A stretch of 9,036 nt of DNA from an uncultured Collinsella sp. (GTDB lineage: Bacteria > Actinomycetota > Coriobacteriia > Coriobacteriales > Coriobacteriaceae). The notes beneath the pieces are model-generated. The model had not been told where the DNA came from, ran no database searches, and saw only the letters and a program-made list of their open reading frames with translations. Shown piece by piece: positions 5,783 through 9,036 of this stretch (position 1 is the first letter of the stretch; every line of letters begins with the position of its first letter). The stretch lies in assembly GCA_902478935.1 (NCBI GenBank), contig CABSMV010000081.1:1-9036 (forward strand). Direction: 5' to 3'. Position numbers and translations under genes: made by a program.

Positions 5783-6019
5783 ATGGCAGATCAGAAGACC
5801 TTCGAGCGCGTTTGCGACGTTATCCGCGAGACCGCCGGTCTTGACGATGTCGAGATGAAGCCCGAGTCCACGCTCGAGGAGATTGGCCTCGACAGCCTGG
5901 GTACCGTCGAGATCCTCGTTGCCGTCGAGGACGAGTTTGGCATTGAGCTCGATACCGAGGAGAACCCCAAGACGGTTGGCGAGTTCGTCGATACGGTCGA
6001 GGCGGCATTGGAGAAGTAG
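5783..6019 (+). CDS. acpP: Acyl carrier protein
   Basis: AcpP carries the growing acyl chain on a 4'-phosphopantetheine arm between the Fab enzymes. The 78-residue, very acidic product has the attachment motif GLDSLGTVE with Ser38 (codon 5894-5896) at the start of helix II. EDEFGIELDTEE and the TVGEFVDTVE C-terminus follow, as in other bacterial ACPs; DSLG replaces DSLD. The ATG follows AAAGGAG (5769-5775) by 7 nt. It lies 52 nt after fabH, the largest gap in the operon; a short GCCC/GGGC hairpin there (5752-5762) has no T-run. Codon use is more biased (mainly GAG, AAG and GTC) than in the neighbouring fab genes, as expected for an abundant protein. fabK starts 2 nt after its stop. Confidence 0.97.
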   Translation: MADQKTFERVCDVIRETAGLDDVEMKPESTLEEIGLDSLGTVEILVAVEDEFGIELDTEENPKTVGEFVDTVEAALEK

Positions 6020-6021
6020 TG

Positions 6022-6966
6022 ATGCTCAAGTCTCCTCTCTGCGATTTGCTCGGCATCGAAAAGCCCGTGTTCCAGGGTGGCATGGCCTGGATTGCCGACG
6101 CCTCGTTGGCATCTGCTGTGTCCGAGGCAGGCGGCTTAGGCATTATCGCGGCCATGAATGCCGACGCAAACTGGCTGCGCGACCAGATTCATGAGCTGCG
6201 CGCCAAGACGGATAAGCCCTTTGGCGTCAACGTTATGCTCATGAGCCCGTTTGTCGACGAGGTCGCACAAGTGGTGATTGATGAGCAGGTGCCCGTAGTG
6301 GTGACCGGTGCCGGCAATCCCACCAAGTACATGAAGGCGTGGAACGAGGCTGGCATCAAGGTCATCCCGGTCGTTGCTTCGGTGGCGTTGGCGCGCCTCG
6401 TGGCGCGTCGTGGAGCTACGGCGGTTGTTGCCGAGGGCACCGAATCGGGCGGCCATATTGGCGAGACCTCGACGATGGCACTTGTCCCGCAGGTCGTCGA
6501 TGCGGTCGATATTCCCGTGGTTGCGGCTGGCGGCATCGCCGATGGCCGCGGTGTGGCGGCCGCCTTTATGCTTGGCGCCGCTGGCGTCCAAGTGGGCACG
6601 CGTTTTCTCGTTGCCGATGAGTGCACCGTCTCCGAGCAATACAAAGAGCTGGTGCTCAAGGCGGGAGACACCTCGACGCGCGCGACTGGCCGTTCGACGG
6701 GACATCCGGTGCGTGCGCTTAAGAGCCCCTTCACCAATGCCTACGCCAAAAGTGAGGCGGCGGGCGTAAGTGTCGAGGAACTCGGGGCCATGGGCACGGG
6801 TGCCCTTCGCAAGGCCGCCAAGGACGGCAATTACGAAGAGGGTTCGTATCTGTGCGGACAGATTGCCGGCATGGTGAACGAGCGCCAGAGCGCGCGCGAA
6901 ATCGTCGACGATCTGGTCGATGGCGCCGAGCACGTCCTGAAGGGTGCGTGCGCATGGGTAGCGTAG
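6022..6966 (+). CDS. fabK: Enoyl-ACP reductase II, FMN-dependent
   Basis: FabK carries out the last reduction of each elongation cycle, trans-2-enoyl-ACP to acyl-ACP, with FMN and NAD(P)H. The 314-residue TIM-barrel product closely follows the Streptococcus pneumoniae enzyme as I recall it: FQGGMAWIAD (17-26), GGLGII (37-42), GVNVML(M)SPF (68-77), TGAGNPTKYM (95-104), EGTESGGHIG (138-147, with His145), AAGGIADGRG (168-177), GVQVGTRFL (188-196). These features separate it from generic nitronate monooxygenases, and the location inside a fab operon supports FabK. The ATG at 6022 lies 2 nt after acpP and uses GGAG (6010-6013) inside acpP; a GTG at 6019 is a less likely start. Stop and start form TAGTGATG, suggesting translational coupling. 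FabK is unrelated to FabI and is insensitive to triclosan. Confidence 0.95.
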   Translation: MLKSPLCDLLGIEKPVFQGGMAWIADASLASAVSEAGGLGIIAAMNADANWLRDQIHELRAKTDKPFGVNVMLMSPFVDEVAQVVIDEQVPVVVTGAGNPTKYMKAWNEAGIKVIPVVASVALARLVARRGATAVVAEGTESGGHIGETSTMALVPQVVDAVDIPVVAAGGIADGRGVAAAFMLGAAGVQVGTRFLVADECTVSEQYKELVLKAGDTSTRATGRSTGHPVRALKSPFTNAYAKSEAAGVSVEELGAMGTGALRKAAKDGNYEEGSYLCGQIAGMVNERQSAREIVDDLVDGAEHVLKGACAWVA

Positions 6967-7880
6967 CGTTTCTGTTTGCCGGCCAGGGCGCCCAGCACCC
7001 CGCGATGGGTGTCGACCTCATCGAGGCATCGCCGGCAGCTACCGAGGTGTTCGCGATCGCCGACGAGGTGCGTCCGGGAACCAGCGAGCAGTGCCGGAGC
7101 GCCTCCAAGGAGGAGCTCTCGCAGACCGAGAACACGCAGCCGTGCGTGTTCGTTCACGACCTGGCAGCGGCTGCCGCCCTGCGCGAGCGCGGCGTGGTGC
7201 CTGCCGCCTGTGCGGGATTTTCGCTGGGCGAGGTCTCTGCGCTCACCTTTGCGGGGGCGTTCGATACGCGAGCGGGCTTTGAGCTCGTGTGCGAGCGCGC
7301 GGCGCTGATGGCCGCGGCTGCCGAGCGCCATCCGGGCGGCATGCGCGCCGTCATCAAGCTCGATGCGGCGCAAGTCGAGAACCTGACTGCGCAGGCCGGC
7401 GAGGACTGCTGGCCGGTCAACTACAACAGCCCGCAGCAGATGGTTGTGGCCGGAGCGCCCGAGGCGCTGCAGGCGCTCGACGACCTAGTAAAAGAGGCTG
7501 GCGGCCGCGCTATGAAAGTCGCGGTGTCGGGTGCATTTCATAGCCCCTATATGGCAGAGGCGACTGAGGGGCTGGCGACGTATATCCAAGACGGCCACGC
7601 GCCGTCTCCGCTGCTGATTCCGGTCATGGCAAACATGACGGCGGCGCCCTATCCGGCGGATCCGCGAGCAGCATCGGATGTCTTGGCCAACCAAGTGAGC
7701 CATGCCGTGCGCTGGGTCGACACGCTGCATGCTCTGCAGGATCAAGGCATCGACACGTTTATTGAGGTTGGCCCTGGCAAAACGCTGTCCGGCCTGGTCA
7801 AGCGTACGTTGAGCGACGTTCGCGTGTATTCGTGCGAAACAGCCGAGCAGGTCGCAGCTATTGCCGACGAGCTCGCATAG
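6954..7880 (+). CDS. fabD: Malonyl-CoA:ACP transacylase
   Basis: FabD transfers malonate from malonyl-CoA to AcpP, supplying the two-carbon donor for FabH and FabF. The 308-residue product (usual about 310) shows FLFAGQGAQ (6-14), the nucleophile elbow GFSLGE with Ser90 (codon 7221-7223), Arg115 that binds the malonyl carboxylate, catalytic His196 in GAFHSPYM, and EVGPGKTLSG (271-280). The elbow has Phe89 (codon 7218-7220) where E. coli FabD has His (GHSLGE). That His is not part of the Ser-His dyad, so activity is expected. The ATG at 6954 overlaps the end of fabK by 13 nt and has GAAGGG (6939-6944) upstream; an in-frame GTG at 6948 is an alternative. The overlap implies coupled translation with fabK. 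Confidence 0.95.
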   Translation: MGSVAFLFAGQGAQHPAMGVDLIEASPAATEVFAIADEVRPGTSEQCRSASKEELSQTENTQPCVFVHDLAAAAALRERGVVPAACAGFSLGEVSALTFAGAFDTRAGFELVCERAALMAAAAERHPGGMRAVIKLDAAQVENLTAQAGEDCWPVNYNSPQQMVVAGAPEALQALDDLVKEAGGRAMKVAVSGAFHSPYMAEATEGLATYIQDGHAPSPLLIPVMANMTAAPYPADPRAASDVLANQVSHAVRWVDTLHALQDQGIDTFIEVGPGKTLSGLVKRTLSDVRVYSCETAEQVAAIADELA

Positions 7881-7910
7881 CCCACAGGGCTGTAACCCGA
7901 AAGGAATGAC

Positions 7911-8684
7911 ATGGGCAACTTGAACAACGGCGCGCTCGAGCGCAACGATTCACGTCGCGTGGCACTGATCACGGGCGGCTCGCGTGGTATCGGCCGCGCT
8001 TGTGCGGTTGGCCTGGCGGAGGACGGCTTTGATATCGCCGTCGTCTATGCCGGTAGCGTCGATGCGGCGCGCGAGACGTGCGAAGCCTGCGAGGCCGCTG
8101 GTGCCACAGCTCGCGCGTATCAATGCGATGTGGCCGACCCCGATGCCGTCAATGCGTGCATCGAGGCCGTGTTCAACGACTTTGGTTCGATTTGGGCGCT
8201 CGTCAATAACGCCGGGATCACTCGCGATGGGCTGCTTATGCGCATGGGCGACGATGCCTTCGATCGCGTGCTCGATGTCAATCTCAAGGGCACGTTCAAT
8301 ACAACACGCGCGCTCACCAAGACCTTTATGCGCCAGCGTGGCGGCTGCATCGTCAATATGAGCTCGGTCGTGGGCCTGATGGGCAATGCCGGGCAGGCCA
8401 ACTACGCTGCCTCCAAGGCGGGCGTGATTGGCCTGACCAAGGCAGTAGCGCGTGAGCTTGCGCCCCGCGGCGTACGAGTGAACGCAGTTGCCCCCGGGTT
8501 TGTCGAGACGGATATGACGGCAAAGCTCTCGGAGAAGGTTCGCGCGGCAACCGAGGAGCAGATTCCCCTAAAGCGTATGGCGCAGCCCGAGGAAGTGGCC
8601 GGCGTGGTGCGCTTTTTGGCGAGCGATGCGGCTGCCTACATTACGGGCGAGGTCGTACGCGTCGACGGCGGAATGGCGATGTAG
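7911..8684 (+). CDS. fabG: 3-oxoacyl-ACP reductase
   Basis: FabG reduces beta-ketoacyl-ACP to (R)-3-hydroxyacyl-ACP with NADPH. The 257-residue short-chain dehydrogenase has the cofactor motif TGGSRGIG (21-28), NNAG (99-102), Asn124, and the catalytic Ser152, Tyr165 and Lys169 (SSVVGLMGNAGQANYAASKAG). PGFVETDM (195-202) and the C-terminal VDGGMAM are FabG-like. The ATG at 7911 follows AAAGGAA (7900-7906). This start gives about 16 residues before the first beta strand, some 8-10 more than a minimal FabG; the extension is polar and there is no better start inside it. It lies 30 nt after fabD and 39 nt before fabF. Position between fabD and fabF makes the fatty-acid role far more likely than another SDR function. 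Confidence 0.95.
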   Translation: MGNLNNGALERNDSRRVALITGGSRGIGRACAVGLAEDGFDIAVVYAGSVDAARETCEACEAAGATARAYQCDVADPDAVNACIEAVFNDFGSIWALVNNAGITRDGLLMRMGDDAFDRVLDVNLKGTFNTTRALTKTFMRQRGGCIVNMSSVVGLMGNAGQANYAASKAGVIGLTKAVARELAPRGVRVNAVAPGFVETDMTAKLSEKVRAATEEQIPLKRMAQPEEVAGVVRFLASDAAAYITGEVVRVDGGMAM

Positions 8685-8723
8685 AAACCAGAGCCACACA
8701 ACGGCTTGGATGAGGAGACCATG

Positions 8724-9036
8724 ATGGAACAGAGAGTTGCAATCACCGGCATCGGTGCCGTATCGCCGCTCGGCAACACCGCGCTTGCCACCTGGGCGGC
8801 AATGTGTGCCGGCACGTGCGGCATCGGCCCGATCACGCACTTCGATACCGATGCGTTTGCCGTCAAGGTGGCGGCCGAGGTCAAGGGCTTTGACGGCAAC
8901 GAGTACTTTGGCAAGCGTGACGCCAAGCACCTGGACCCCTGCGTTCAGTTTGCCCTGGCAGCGTCGGACGAGGCCATGCACGATGCGGGCCTCGATGTTG
9001 AGGGCGCGGTCGATCGCGATCGCCTGGGTGTCTATG
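8724..9036 (+). CDS. fabF: Beta-ketoacyl-ACP synthase II, N-terminal part (cut by window end)
   Basis: FabF elongates acyl-ACP by condensing it with malonyl-ACP. Only the first 104 residues are present, with no stop before the edge. RVAITGIGAVSPLG, the W..M..G..GI..I..FD pattern, AAEVKGFD, KRDAKHLDPCVQFALAASDEAMHDAGL and RLGVY are typical of the KAS I/II family. The catalytic Cys-His-His would lie beyond the window. The start is a double ATG (8721 and 8724). I prefer 8724 because AGGAGA (8713-8718) would be only 2 nt from the first ATG but 5 nt from the second. FabF is favoured over FabB by the operon order fabD-fabG-fabF. Carboxylase and fabZ genes often follow in such clusters but are not visible here. 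Confidence 0.92.
   Translation, partial: MEQRVAITGIGAVSPLGNTALATWAAMCAGTCGIGPITHFDTDAFAVKVAAEVKGFDGNEYFGKRDAKHLDPCVQFALAASDEAMHDAGLDVEGAVDRDRLGVY

Noticed and set aside
1..9036. Mobile element, CRISPR array, tRNA/rRNA or defence-type system
   Set aside because: Coding density is high with core genes throughout. I found no transposase, integrase, array-like repeats or RNA-gene signatures, so a novel multi-gene system is not supported here.

Overview
The window reads as chromosomal core DNA from a high-GC bacterium. It combines high-GC codon choice with a type II fatty-acid-synthesis cluster in the clostridial/streptococcal order and the flavin enoyl reductase FabK. I infer a gut member of the Coriobacteriia, with a Collinsella-like organism as best guess. 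That placement comes from gene content and codon style, not from a database match.

Region 1 (1-3764, + strand) is a streptomycin (str) type ribosomal operon. Two hairpins at the left edge probably end the preceding transcript. A good sigma-A promoter (about 167-195) and a leader of roughly 85 nt follow, then rpsL (S12), rpsG (S7), fusA (EF-G) and rpsJ (S10). No tuf gene lies between fusA and rpsJ. A very strong terminator directly follows rpsJ, so S10 is not the first gene of an S10-L3-L4 operon here. rpsL and rpsJ both start with TTG. S12 has Arg at position 88, where most bacteria have Lys; the same change is a known streptomycin-resistance substitution in other species.

Region 2 (3818-4594, - strand) holds birA, a short biotin-protein ligase without the DNA-binding repressor domain. 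It converges on the str operon and diverges from the fab operon.

Region 3 (4595-4770) is the divergent birA/fabH control region. It holds two copies of a 19-bp sequence (18/19 identical, 48 bp apart), each built on a 16-bp dyad, TGTTnACnnGTnAACA. They bracket a possible -10 box and look like a pair of operators.

Region 4 (4771-9036, + strand, running off the right edge) is a tight fab operon: fabH, acpP, fabK, fabD, fabG and the start of fabF. FabD loads malonate onto the carrier protein AcpP. FabH condenses acetyl-CoA with malonyl-ACP to begin a chain, FabF elongates, FabG reduces the keto group and FabK reduces the enoyl group. The dehydratase and the acetyl-CoA carboxylase genes are not in the window and would be expected further right. 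BirA would activate the biotin carrier subunit of that carboxylase, which links it to the operon.

I see no mobile element, CRISPR array, tRNA or rRNA, and no evidence of an undescribed multi-gene system. The points worth a second look are the operator pair, S12 Arg88, the displaced rpsJ, the GFSLG active-site motif of FabD, and several intercistronic hairpins.
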